64,000 bases of DNA. It comes from Eublepharis macularius (taxonomy: Eukaryota; Chordata; Lepidosauria; Squamata; Eublepharidae). This document shows, piece by piece, positions 53,217-62,891 of the stretch. The stretch is from contig NC_072807.1 of assembly GCF_028583425.1 (NCBI RefSeq), positions 33,175,001 through 33,239,000 of the forward strand. Reading direction: 5' to 3'. The notes under the pieces were generated by a model. It saw only the letters and a list, made by a program, of their open reading frames with translations, was not told the DNA's origin and made no database searches. The position numbers and the translations under genes were made by a program. Each line of letters begins with the position of its first letter. Positions within the stretch are counted from its first letter, which is position 1.

Positions 53217-54277
53217 CGTTCCGACGCTGCCCGGCCTCATTTCCCAGCCGGCAAAAGGAGCGGAGGTGCAGCCGCCACGCCTCTTCCAGGCGCCCGGCCG
53301 TGCACGCCGGGAAAGGTAGTTCCTCTCCGGGAAAACTCTCCAGCCGCGGCAGGAGGGAGCTGAAATGCGGGTGAACAAAGCGGCGTTAGAGTCGGAGCAA
53401 CGCTCAGGCCCACGGCGTTGGAGCCAAAGCCATTAGGATTGATTTGGCAGGGCTGCAGCAGGCAAAAATCCCACCGGTGCAGCAGCCCCCCCCTTGAAGC
53501 ACGTGGTTGGCAAAGGAGGTTGCACCTGTTGCATGGCTGTTTCTTAAAGGCACCGCAGGCCGGCCCGAATGCAAAATGGGGCTTCCTTGTGCCTTGCCAG
53601 TTTTTCTAGATTGGCTTTCCTCATCTGTGTTCTTGCAAAGAAGCGACTAGTCCAGTTTAAGCTTATGGCAACTTTTGCATGGGGATGGACGGGTCGCCCT
53701 TATTAGGACGCAATAACCTGGGGTCTGCATGCGCCTAGTACTGTATTAAATCTTACTACTTTTTAATTAAAAAGATGGGTTTAAAAAAAATTGAACTGGG
53801 TAATAATTTTTATTTTTAACTCATTATTCTAATTGAAGTTTAATACTTAATTGAACTGAGTTATTTTAAAAAAAATTAATTAAGCGTTCATGCAATTCAT
53901 GAACGAATCTCTGTGAAGCCGCCCACCTCTCAAGCCCATTTGCAACGCAGCCGGAGACAATACCTACACTGGAGCCAGCCCGATCCTTCACACGCATGCT
54001 CAGAAGGCGCCGCTCCCTCTCAACCCTCCGCCCACAGCCGAAAAGGCAGGCGGAAAAGATTTCCTCCGTGCGCATGCGCCTTTGCCTACCTATTTCCCCC
54101 TCTCTGAAGTCACAAAGGCTTTGCTTTGTCACGTGGCTGAGAACGGGGAGGGCGTAACGCGCAGGCGCAGCGGATCAGGAACAGGCGCTGTCCTCCCGGA
54201 AGTGTGAGGTATCCAGGGAGCAGGAAGCGGACCAGGTTGAGAGCAGGTGCGGCGGCGGACCCAGCTTGGAACCGGCC
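53217..54277. promoter_or_regulatory. MPI/SCAMP2 divergent promoter interval
   Basis: The start codons face away from each other 1,061 bases apart. Two CpG-rich patches (about 53150-53420 and 53930-54450) are separated by A/T-rich DNA (53740-53900). On the SCAMP2 side lie an NRF1-type TGCGCATGCGC at 54069-54079, a CACGTG E-box at 54130-54135 within GTCACGTGGC, and a second GCGCAGGCGC near 54160. Two separate promoters are more likely than one shared core. Confidence 0.6.
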
Positions 54278-54334
54278 ATGTCGGCCTTCGATACAAACCC
54301 CTTCGCGGACCCGGTGGACGTGAATCCCTTCCAG
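54278..54334 (+). CDS. SCAMP2: SCAMP2 coding exon 1
   Basis: SCAMP2 is a four-pass secretory carrier membrane protein of post-Golgi and recycling vesicles. This exon codes for MSAFDTNPFADPVDVNPFQ, identical to the human N-terminus as I remember it, and ends CCAG|GTGAGG in phase 0. It contains two NPF motifs (residues 7-9 and 16-18), which bind EH-domain proteins. No later SCAMP2 exon was found before the window ends, so intron 1 would exceed 9.6 kb. The gene is partial only because of the window edge. Confidence 0.95.
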
Positions 54335-54614
54335 GTGAGGCGGCGGCTACTAACGGGTTTAACGGTTTTTTCTTCCCCTCCCTGAGAGTTGTTTAGAGGA
54401 GGGTCTGCGCGCGCAGCCTCCCCCTGAGGGGGGGGAGTGCGAGGTCACGCCCTAAATGAGAGGGCTTCCTTGCCACGCCCCCTGATTGGCTAAGGAGCTG
54501 CAGGGAGGTGGGAGGAAGAAGAAAGGTATTCTCTGTCAATCATTGCGAGGGAGGAAGCAGCAAGCTTTGAGTCAATAGTTCAGGTTAAGAGGGGACTTTT
54601 ATTAGGGATGTACA

Positions 54615-54690
54615 GTGTAATCCTGAGCAGAGTTACTCCAGTGTAAGCGCATTGATTTCAATAGGCTTAGACTGGAGTAACTCTGTTGAG
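54615..54690. repeat. Foldback repeat
   Basis: CAGAGTTACTCCAGTGTAAG and its complement CTTAGACTGGAGTAACTCTG form a long near-perfect hairpin around TTGATTTCAATAGG. It directly abuts a hammerhead-type repeat. Confidence 0.65.
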
Positions 54691-54698
54691 TAACTCAT

Positions 54699-54830
54699 GC
54701 ATCTGACCAAGAGAGCTGTGGTTCTCGAAAGCTTATGCTACAGTAAAATTGTTTAGTCTTAAAGGTGCCACTGGACTCTTTACTATTTTGCTACTACAAA
54801 CTAACACAGCTAACTCCTCTGGATCTGTTG
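54699..54830 (+). mobile_element. Hammerhead-type repeat, AGCU subfamily
   Basis: It starts GCATCTGACCAAGAGAGCTG, TGGTTCTCGAAAGCTTATGC and continues TTTAGTCTTAAAGGTGCCAC to AACACAGCTAACTCCTCTGG. Helix I is GCAU/AUGC, helix II GAGAGC/GUUCUC with loop UGUG, and helix III the palindrome AGCU. One core base differs from CUGANGA (CUGACCA), so this copy should not cleave. Confidence 0.7.
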
Positions 54831-54834
54831 AAAA

Positions 54835-54962
54835 TTATTATTGCTTGATGATTTTATATTTTATGCTGCTGTGTTTTTATTATTGTATTTATGATATTGT
54901 TACAAACTGCTTTGAGCCCGCTTGCGGGGAGAGCAGAATATAAATTCAGTTAAATAAATAAA
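54835..54962 (+). repeat. L2-type LINE 3' tail
   Basis: AAACTGCTTTGAGCCCGCTT, GCGGGGAGAGCAGAATATAA and an AAATAAATAAAATG tail mark an L2-like 3' UTR end. Confidence 0.6.
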
Positions 54963-55063
54963 ATGAATAGGATTGGGCCGAAAGACTTTCGTGCACTGCT
55001 TTTTTTTTGTTTAGTCTTTAAACATACATTTGCATACATGGTTCTATTCTACCCCAGAAAGCT

Positions 55064-55995
55064 TCGGATGGGAAGCTGTGTTGGTCTGCAGTAGAAAAAC
55101 AAGATTTGAGTACTCCACTAGCTTGCTAGAATTCAACTAGATTTCCAAGGTATGAGTTTTTGAGAGTCAGAGATAGCTGATGAAGGAAGCTTTAACTTTC
55201 AAAAGTTCATACCCTGGAAATCTAGTTGGACTGTAAAGTGCCTCTGGACTTGCATCTTCCTCTTTTGCTGTTAGATGTTATCATGTTTTGTAATTCACTT
55301 ACTGATTGACTGAAAAGTTTTTTCCCCCTCATGCTTGTAATCCACCTAGGGTCCTAGTGAGAGAGGCTGTTAATAATAATAATAATTTTTGAGTCCAATG
55401 CTATCTAAAGATGGGTGCTTTGACTCTTGAAAACTCATACCCTGGAAATCTTGTTGATCTCTAAGATGCCACTGGACTCAAATTTTACTGTACTACTGCA
55501 GACCAACATGGCTCCCTACCTGTTGTTATTAATAAGTATAATCACATTACACCTCTAGTCTCTTACACTTGAAAGAAACAAATAGAAGAGAGAAGGTTCA
55601 TGTTAGGTACAGAAAAAATGGTCTTTATTATTATTGGCAATGATGATTTTATATATATACAGAGAGAGAGAGAGACCAACCAGATTTTCAGGATGTTAGC
55701 TTTTGAGAGTCAGAACTCCCTTTTTCAAGTACTGGAGCTTTGCCTCTTGAAAGCTTATACCACGAAAATCTCATTGGTCTCTAGTGTACCACTGGACTTA
55801 AATCCTGTTGATTATTTTGTGCTGGTCTGCTCTGCAGTAGAACAGCAGGATTTGAGACTGGTGGCACCTTAGAGACTTAAAAGATTTTCAAAGTATAAGC
55901 TTTTGAGAGTCAGAAATCCCTTTAGGAGCTTTAACTCTTTAAAAGCATATCCATGAATATCTTGTTGGTCTGTAAGGTGCCACTGGACTTAAGTT
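55064..55995. mobile_element. Cluster of head-to-head hammerhead-type repeats
   Basis: Four inverted pairs follow one another at about 55064-55262, 55395-55515, 55670-55805 and 55815-55995. Each has a minus-strand left arm and a plus-strand right arm of the CUGAAGA..GAAAGCUUAUACC subfamily, ending in GCCACTGGACTY and CTACTGCAGACCAAC. The cores are degraded. All lie in SCAMP2 intron 1. Confidence 0.65.
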
Positions 55996-56007
55996 CTTAT
56001 TAGTGCT

Positions 56008-56215
56008 TCTTGATTTTGCCCTTTCTCCAAGGAACTTGGGGGCATACTTGGTTCTTGCTTCATCTTCTATTTTGCACACACAATCACCCTGTGAGGTAGG
56101 CCAGGTTGAGGAAGCAGACAGCTCAAGCTCGGCCAGTAAACTATTCATGGGATTTGAATTCGGGTCTCTGAGAACCTAGTTCAGCACTCTGACTGCCATT
56201 CTGTGCTGGCTGTTC
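56008..56215 (-). repeat. Sauria-type SINE
   Basis: The minus strand shows a B-box-like AATTCAAATCCC near 56150 and a body with CCTCACAGGGTGATTGTG. It is diverged and immediately follows the cluster of inverted pairs. Confidence 0.6.
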
Positions 56216-56750
56216 TGTGTCTCCAATTACAAGCTTCCTTTCTGGAACCTGAGAAGGAACAGTCGGTCCCTCATTCTCAGCACTAAGCGTTTTTAATATG
56301 AAACTGTAGCAGTCATAAATAAAGTGTGTGCATTTGCAGGGAAGACTATATATTTTTTCCTAGCATAACTCCGAAAGGTTGTCCCTTGAGCATCTTGCGC
56401 TGCCAGTTCATAGTCCCTCTTCACGTCTGGGTTGAGGGGGAAGAGCTTTCAAGCCAGAGACAGCAACTTCTAAGAAATACTGTTTGCTTCTCGCTGTAAG
56501 TCCGTATGGCAATGACCTTTCCATGTGTGGATTAGGCCTTTTAAAAAGGAATTTGCCTTCTGGCGTCCCCACCTGGCAACTCTTTTGGCAGTTGGTCTTC
56601 CAACTATCCTCTTATGAAGAGAGGGAAAGTTGGTGGAGTGGTGAAAACCCCTGGGCCTGTGTGGGGGGCGGCTCCCTCAAACAGTCTTTGGTAGCCTACA
56701 TCCTTAAAAAACTATCTTGCCAATGGCATGTGTGAATCCATCCAAAGAAA

Positions 56751-56961
56751 CAGAGAAGTTAACCATGTTAATCTGTAGTTGCAAAATAGTAAAGAGTCCA
56801 GTAGCACCTTTAAGACTAACCAACTTTATTATAGCATAAACTTTCGAGAACCACAGTTCTCTTGGTCATGCATCTGACAAAGAGAGCTGTGGTTCTCAAA
56901 AGTTTATGCTGCAATAAAGTTGGTTAGTCTTAAAGATCCTACTGGACTCCTTACTATTTTG
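56751..56961. mobile_element. Palindromic hammerhead-type repeat with 12-bp duplication
   Basis: CATCCAAAGAAA lies at 56739-56750 and 56962-56973, an exact 12-bp repeat. The left arm is inverted and the right arm direct, meeting at TGGTCATGCATCTGAC near 56860. Both arms keep the hairpin GAGAGCTGTGGTTCTC or a close variant. Both 3' ends face outward, and the left arm extends further 3' than the right. Confidence 0.85.
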
Positions 56962-56989
56962 CATCCAAAGAAAGAAGCTCTGTAAATAA

Positions 56990-58860
56990 TTCTTGCCAAG
57001 TACCCAAGTGGCTTCTGCTTTCTCTTCAGTTGGTGTAAAGGAAGTTGTTGAAACTCCCAAGTAGCAAATTGGAGGGGGGATGCAGTTGCTGTCGCAATGG
57101 TGTACCGAGTGCATCTGATGCAAAACATCTTGCATTCATTGGTTTTAACTGCATGCCGACTGCATTCCTGTGCTATCGCAATTTCTTTCTACTGTGATAT
57201 TTTGGATACACTGTTTAAGGCAACTGGGCATTGTCCATTCTCAGCAACCGGGAGGGGAATGAAGCGTTCTGGAATTTTGTTCGTTCCCAGAGTACAACTT
57301 GCCATTTGAGTCAGCTGCCTTGGCAGCTCTGTGCATCTTTGAAACATGCCTTTGTTTACCAAGGGAGTTGGCTGGTGGCTCCCAAACCAGCCTCATAATC
57401 TTGATGGCCTGGGTGTCGGTCAAGCACAGTTCTGCTGATGAGCGAATGCAACGATGCAGTAGCACCATGGAGAACTGTTCTGGAGGGCACAACTGCCTGT
57501 TTCCTCTTGTGGAACTTGGGTTTAAATTTCCCTATGGGTAAACTGATGATGCCATTCATGAGTTCCTTAAACCAGGTATTTCCAGGCATGGTACAGAGGT
57601 TTTTCCTGTTCTTCTAGCACCCCAAGAGAGGTTTTCAGAGGTCTTTGAAAGATGGTGTTGAGCCTGCCTTCGTTCCAGAACATCCGATTCTTGGCCATCT
57701 CTTTCCCACGGCTTGCAATAGAAATGAATCTGCTGCCACCAGACTCTCTCACTCTCAGAACTGAAACATAACTCATGCTTTGACCTTATTTGGTCTTCTT
57801 TTTCAGTCCTAGCAAGGAGTGTAAGTGAATCAGAAACCTTTGAGATGAACCAGTTCATCCTTCCTAACAGGGCTTGTATCCTTAATCGTATGGCTAATAG
57901 AAGTTACGTTGTTCCATTGCAAGCTTAAAAGTCAGGATTCCAGTAGCGTTGGTGTAAACTCTCTGCGTCTACTTTTGATTTGATTGTCCAAAAAGGAAAT
58001 CAAGGGGTGGGGTGGGGGAACGTACATTCACTTAAACAAAACAAAACCAACCCTGCTTGGAATCCTTTGAAGTTAATAGTAGCTGGTAGATTAACTTGCA
58101 GTCCCTACCCCCACAAAAGAGATCTTTTTGAACGCCAAGGATGTGGCGTTGCTTCCCAACAGGCTTGCCTTCCTTTCCCATGTTTGCAGATAAATCCTGG
58201 GAAAATACTAAGAAGCTTTGATCGTGATGCTGACTAAACTCCCTTTATAATGAACATCCATGGCCTTGCTTACCTTGATTCTAATGGATCCTTTTGCAAA
58301 GCACTTGAGCGCGCAACAAGGGTTTTGCAGCCTTTCCCCTCTTGTGAAACAAGTTGCCATCCTTTGAGGATCAAGTTAAATCAGTTTGCCTGAGGCTGAG
58401 ATGTTAACCACAAGCCCTTGGCAGGTGTGATCTCTGGCACTGGCCTCAGTGGGTTCCCAGTTGTGTATCAGAGCAATGGTACTTCTGGAAGTATTTTCTG
58501 AAGAAGATGAAACCTTCCAGCAAAACTCTTGACTTGGCTGTCCTGTGGCTTCTCGTGCTTTGTGAGCCATTTAATTGTATTTCCTTGAAACCCCTCTTGC
58601 GTTCAGCAGGTCTTATTTTCTCCTTCAGTTTTTGATGCCAACTTTTACTTCTGCTCTTTTACAGTTTTGAGGGTCCAGAATACAAACCTGTGGCTTCAGG
58701 AATCCCATAGGATTCTCTGCAGTCCCTTTATGTTCATAAAGTCTTGCTCCAATAAATAACATAAATATTCGAGGTCCACCCATCAGCTTACATCGCTCTC
58801 TCTGTATACATTTGGTTGCACTCTTTCAAAGAACGTGGAACTTTCCATTTTCATAAACGT
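56990..58860. other. SCAMP2: SCAMP2 intron 1, no recognised element
   Basis: I searched by eye for the next SCAMP2 exon (DPSVTQ-like) and did not find it. No clear repeat lies here. Confidence 0.4.
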
Positions 58861-58949
58861 GTCACCTTTGCATTGCAATCCTAAACACAATTATACACTT
58901 CTTAGTCTAGTGATGTCGGTGGGCTTTAAAAGGTCCTACTGCGCTTAAG

Positions 58950-59090
58950 ATGCACATGAAACTGTCTTATACTGAGTCAGGCCTTTGGTCCATCAAGGTC
59001 AGTATTGTCTGCTCAGACCGGCAGGAATAGATGCTGACAGGGAGTGAACTGAAGACCTGTTTGTCATGCAGGAGGTTCGAGATTTTGGTC
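58950..59090 (-). repeat. tRNA-Ala-like SINE
   Basis: The minus strand carries CTCCTGCATGACAAACAGG near the head and a body ending CTGACTCAGTATAAGACAGT, the typical 3' phrase of this family. Confidence 0.6.
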
Positions 59091-60316
59091 TTTAAAAGAT
59101 CCATGCGCACAAATATGTTCCACCTACTTTATGTATAGACGGATGAATGAACAGTAAACTTCTCCCCATCACTTCTTGAATCTGCTCACAAGAGGGAACC
59201 AAACATTGGCATTTGTGATCTGTGCTGTAGGCAGTTGAATTTCGTCTGTAATCACAGGAAATATTTGTCCTCTTTTTAAAATATGCTGTTCTCTCCGCTG
59301 TTGAGTTTCCTGCAGGTTGTAATTATTTTCTTTCTAACGTGAAACACAGGTCTGTAATATCAGCTTATATTTGAGTAAACATTGGGGGAGTTTTGTTTCC
59401 GTTTCTTAAAAGTGGATTGCTTCAGAAAATTAGTGGCGTTTTATTTTTTTCATTTAAATATAAGCCAAGCAAATGTGCTCAAAATCAGACTGCAGTAGTT
59501 CTGTGCTGGAAATGTTTTTTTTAAAAAAAATCCAACTACATCTGTATGCTGATGTAACTCATGGGACTTTGCAGAAATGTCCTGTAGCTTTTAAATAGCT
59601 AAGTGTTTGATTTTGTTTTATTTCTGCTTTTATTTTGTTTTATTTCTGATTTTTAAAAAATCAGATAATCAGTCTGTGTTCAGAGGAAAATACAACTAGG
59701 AATATTCAGGGGGAACAGGAAAAAACACGGGATGTGTGTGTGCGAGATGGTGCAGTCCTGTATAGAGTTACGCCAGTCTATGCCTGTTGAAATCAGTACT
59801 CTGAAATCAGTGGATTGCGAGTGGAGCAACTGTGGAAAAGACTGCACTGTAAAGCCTTCTAATCCCCCACTGTGTAAAAACAAAGTTCACAAAGCTGAAT
59901 TGCTTGTGACGGTGGTGTAAGGTGGCTCTTCCTCAGGAGAATGGAGTTGCCTTTTGCAACAGGGAGTGAACAGTAGCTTCTTCTGCAGCAAGGCACACAT
60001 TTTGCAGCTTTACCTTCTCGTGCCTTTCTGGACCTCCGTGGCCAGACCAGCCCTGAGGCTGTTGTGCTTGGGATAAGCCAGCCTACTTGGTGGAGGGGAT
60101 TTTTGGAGCAAGGCACTCTCCCAACTTTCTCTGGCTCTTCGCCTTCCCAGTGCAACAGCTGCCTCTGGTGTGCATGCCAAGAAACCTTAGATTCCAGTGA
60201 CCCAAGCTACAAGAGATGAATTACACGAGGAGGAGCACTTGAAGGGGGTCACAGTGTTAGCCAGGAAGCTGAGTTTTAAAAGAGATCAGAAGGCTTTGTT
60301 AATTTCCCCTCTCTAC

Positions 60317-61545
60317 TAGGGGTGTGCAAGCGAAAAATTTTCGGCTATAGCCGAAAGTAGAAAGCCGAAAGAAGATTCTCTATCGTTAAAGCCGAAAGCC
60401 GAAACAAGAATCTCTTTCGGCTTTCGACTTTCGGGATTCTTTCGGCATTATTTCGGCATTCTTTCGGCTTTTTTCTATGGGAAAATGCCTCCGTCTTCCA
60501 GGATGCCTGGAGGAGGCATTTTCCCACCGAATAAGCCCAAAATTGGTGGGGACCTTCCTCTAATCCTTCTCTAACAACCACCCAAGTTTCAGGCAGATTG
60601 GACTTTGGGGGGCCATGTTATGGCCCCCCAAAGCAGGTCCCCCCATCCTCCCATAAGAAAGCGAAGGAGCAGCATATTGTTAGCATGCTGCTACTCATCT
60701 TCTTCATTATTTCCTATGGGGAAAAATGAAGAGGCAGGCTTCCTTTGCCAGGGGTGGCATTTTGCATGCAAAATGCCCCCCAACCCTCTGGGGCCCTTCT
60801 CCCACCCCTCCTCCCACCCCCCACCAAGGCTCAGCCTGATCCCACTTGGGGGGGCATTTCATGGCCTCCCCAAGTAGGTGCTCTAATCTCTACCACTGAC
60901 AGCTGGGGGAGGCTTGTGTTGCCAGGGGTGGCATTTTGCATGCAAAATGCCCCCAAGCCCTCAGGGGCCCTTCTCCCACCCTTCCCCCCACCCCCCACCC
61001 AGGCTCAGACTGCTCCCACTTGGGGGGGCCATTTCATGGCCTCCCCAAGTAGGTGCTCTTTTCTCTACCACTGACAGCTGGGGAAGGCTTGTCTTGCCAG
61101 GGGTGGCATTTTGCATGCAAAATGCCCCCCAGCCCTCTGGGGCCCTTCTCCCACCCTTCCTCCCACCCCCCACCAAGGCTCAGACTGCTCCCACTTGGGG
61201 GGGCATTTCATGGCCTCCCCAAGTAGGTCCTCTCAGCCCCTAAAGTCCACCCCTTACAGCCCCACACAACCCCAATTCCCCCCCAGCTGCCACACACAGA
61301 CCCAAATCCCCACATTAGCCCCTCACAGACCCAAATCCACCCCCCACCTGCCCCACACCCATAACCCCAGGAACAGGCTGGCAAAGGCCAGCCCTCTCCC
61401 TTTGTTCCCTATGCTGGGAACTTCTAAACTCTCTTTCCCTGGGCAATTCTGCACAGCCCAGGGGTGCCACAATGGTGGGCACACTTCTGAGTGCCAGCTG
61501 GTCCCTGTGAAAGAGCACACACCAAAACAAGGAAGTGTGCCAACA
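60317..61545. mobile_element. Repeat-rich element with TAGGGGTGTGCAAG end
   Basis: The left end TAGGGGTGTGCAAG resembles the terminus of the 39802-40121 element. Inside are many CGAAAG/CTTTCGG words (60330-60470), then A+G-poor, C-rich DNA holding a 175-bp tandem repeat. No right terminus or target duplication was found, so extent and class are uncertain. It could be a hAT-like element that captured satellite-like sequence. Confidence 0.45.
60747..61240. repeat. Tandem repeat, about 175 bp, nearly three units
   Basis: Units start at 60747, 60921 and 61096 with GCCAGGGGTGGCATTTTGCA. Each carries the perfect palindrome GCATTTTGCATGCAAAATGC and phrases such as CTTCTCCCACCC and TTTCATGGCCTCCCCAAGTA. 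The last unit is incomplete. Confidence 0.9.
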
Positions 61546-61752
61546 CAGCTATTATTATTATTGCAGCACAAGTAAATTATACAGTCAATATAAACACAAC
61601 AGTTTCGATTCCATTCAGTTCAATGTGGCTGCAAACTTGTTCCAATAGACTGGGAGAGTCAAGTCCCATGTGTTAACGGAACCTCTTTATCACAGGCTGC
61701 AAACGGTGCCAGTTGAAGTTAATCGGTGGCGTCCAAGATTTATGAGCTCCAA

Positions 61753-61820
61753 GGTGGCGACGAGCTATACCGGTCTATTCCTTTCGGCTCGTTTCAAACC
61801 CAGTTCTTCATCAGGCCACC
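61753..61820 (-). ncRNA. Hammerhead ribozyme, complete fold
   Basis: Minus strand: helix I GGUGGC (61820-61815) with GCCACC (61758-61753); core CUGAUGA (61814-61808); helix II GAAC/GUUU with loop UGG; core GAAA (61795-61792); helix III CGAGC (61791-61787) with GCUCG (61765-61761) and a 21-base loop; then U and C before cleavage, between 61759 and 61758. Every core base fits. The weak points are a short helix II with a G-U pair and one unpaired A before it. Hammerheads are known in PLE terminal regions. Confidence 0.75.
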
Positions 61821-61890
61821 AATGTCCTACAATTTATATCACAAACTATCAGTAATCAGCCCAATATTGGCTGCCCCTGTGTTACCGTCT

Positions 61891-62831
61891 GCCAGTTCAT
61901 ACTTACAGTTAATCAAAGTATTTCGTATCCAAACTCAAAAAGCATTCCGGTTTACATTCAGGTTTACATTTACAGATCCAGCTCCCGAGTTAGGTGCGGG
62001 GGGCGTAGATATCCACCATTAAATACAAGCCACTAGGTCAATTGTCAATTACCATACAATTAATTGATTTAAAGACATATCAGTACCAGGTACATTTATT
62101 TCAAATGACTAATGTCTGAGTGGGACCTTAGCAAGGGAAGGGGGGGGGGGAAGGAGAGACAAAAGAAAAAGAAAAGCAAGAAAGAAAAAAGAAGGAAGAA
62201 AAAAGAAAAAACAATATAAAGAGAAAAAGAAACAGAAGCCAGAAAGGGGGGGAGCAAGGAGAGAGGGGGGAGGGAGGGGGGAGAAAACGGAGAAAAAGAA
62301 AACGAGAAGAGAGAAAGCCAAAAACCAGAAACGGGAGGAAAGAGGAGCGGGGGGAAGGAACGCCAGTTCATACTTACAGTTAATCAAAGTATTTTGTATC
62401 CAAACTCAAAAAGCATTCTGGTTTACATTCAGGTTTACACTTAGAAATCCAGCTCTCGAGTTAGGTGCGGGGGGCGTGGATATCCACCATTAAATACAAG
62501 CCACTAGGTCAATTGCCATACAATTAATTGATTTAAAGACATATCAGTCCCAGATACATTTATTTCAAATGACTCATGTCTGAGTGGGACCTAAACAAGG
62601 GAAGGGAGGGGAAGGGAAAACCAAAAGAGAAAGAAAAATAGTAAATAAAAAGAAAAGGAGGGAAGAAAGAAAAAACCAGTAGAAAAAGGAGCCAAAAAAG
62701 GGGGAGGGAGAGGGGAGACAGGGGGGGGAGGGAGGGGGGAGAAAACGGAGGAAAAAAAGGAGAAAAAAAGGGGCGAGAAAAAGGGAAACCAAAAACCAGA
62801 AACGGGAGGAAAAGGGAGCGGGGGGAAGGAA
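61891..62831 (-). repeat. Two tandem 471-bp units in the PLE 3' region
   Basis: GCCAGTTCATACTTACAGTT starts at 61891 and again at 62362. Each unit contains GCATTC(C/T)GGTTTACATTCAG, TTAGGTGCGGGGGGCGT, GATATCCACCATTAAATAC and TGTCTGAGTGGGACCT, then about 230 bases of almost pure purine on the plus strand. The units differ at scattered sites and in the purine tract. Confidence 0.9.
62130..62355 (+). repeat. Polypurine tract 1
   Basis: About 225 bases are nearly all A and G on the plus strand, including runs of eight to nine G. The PLE transcript would be pyrimidine-rich here. A matching tract lies at about 62595-62832. Confidence 0.9.
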
Positions 62832-62832
62832 A
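62595..62832 (+). repeat. Polypurine tract 2
   Basis: This is the tract of the second 471-bp unit, with the same composition but different spacing of the G runs. Confidence 0.9.
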
Positions 62833-62891
62833 GGGGTGGACAAATGTTGATCTGGAAGGAGGGAGATGCTTATATGTTTTACGCATGAAGT

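Noticed and set aside
54335-61500. SCAMP2 exon 2
   Set aside because: No DPSVTQ-like or NPFSE-like block with splice sites was found by eye, so I leave the gene partial.
60605-61575. Overlapping Pro/Ser-rich plus-strand frames
   Set aside because: They follow the 175-bp tandem repeat and C-rich DNA, not a gene.
62096-62886. Minus-strand frames rich in Phe, Pro, Ser and Leu
   Set aside because: They are translations of the polypurine tracts of the PLE 3' region.
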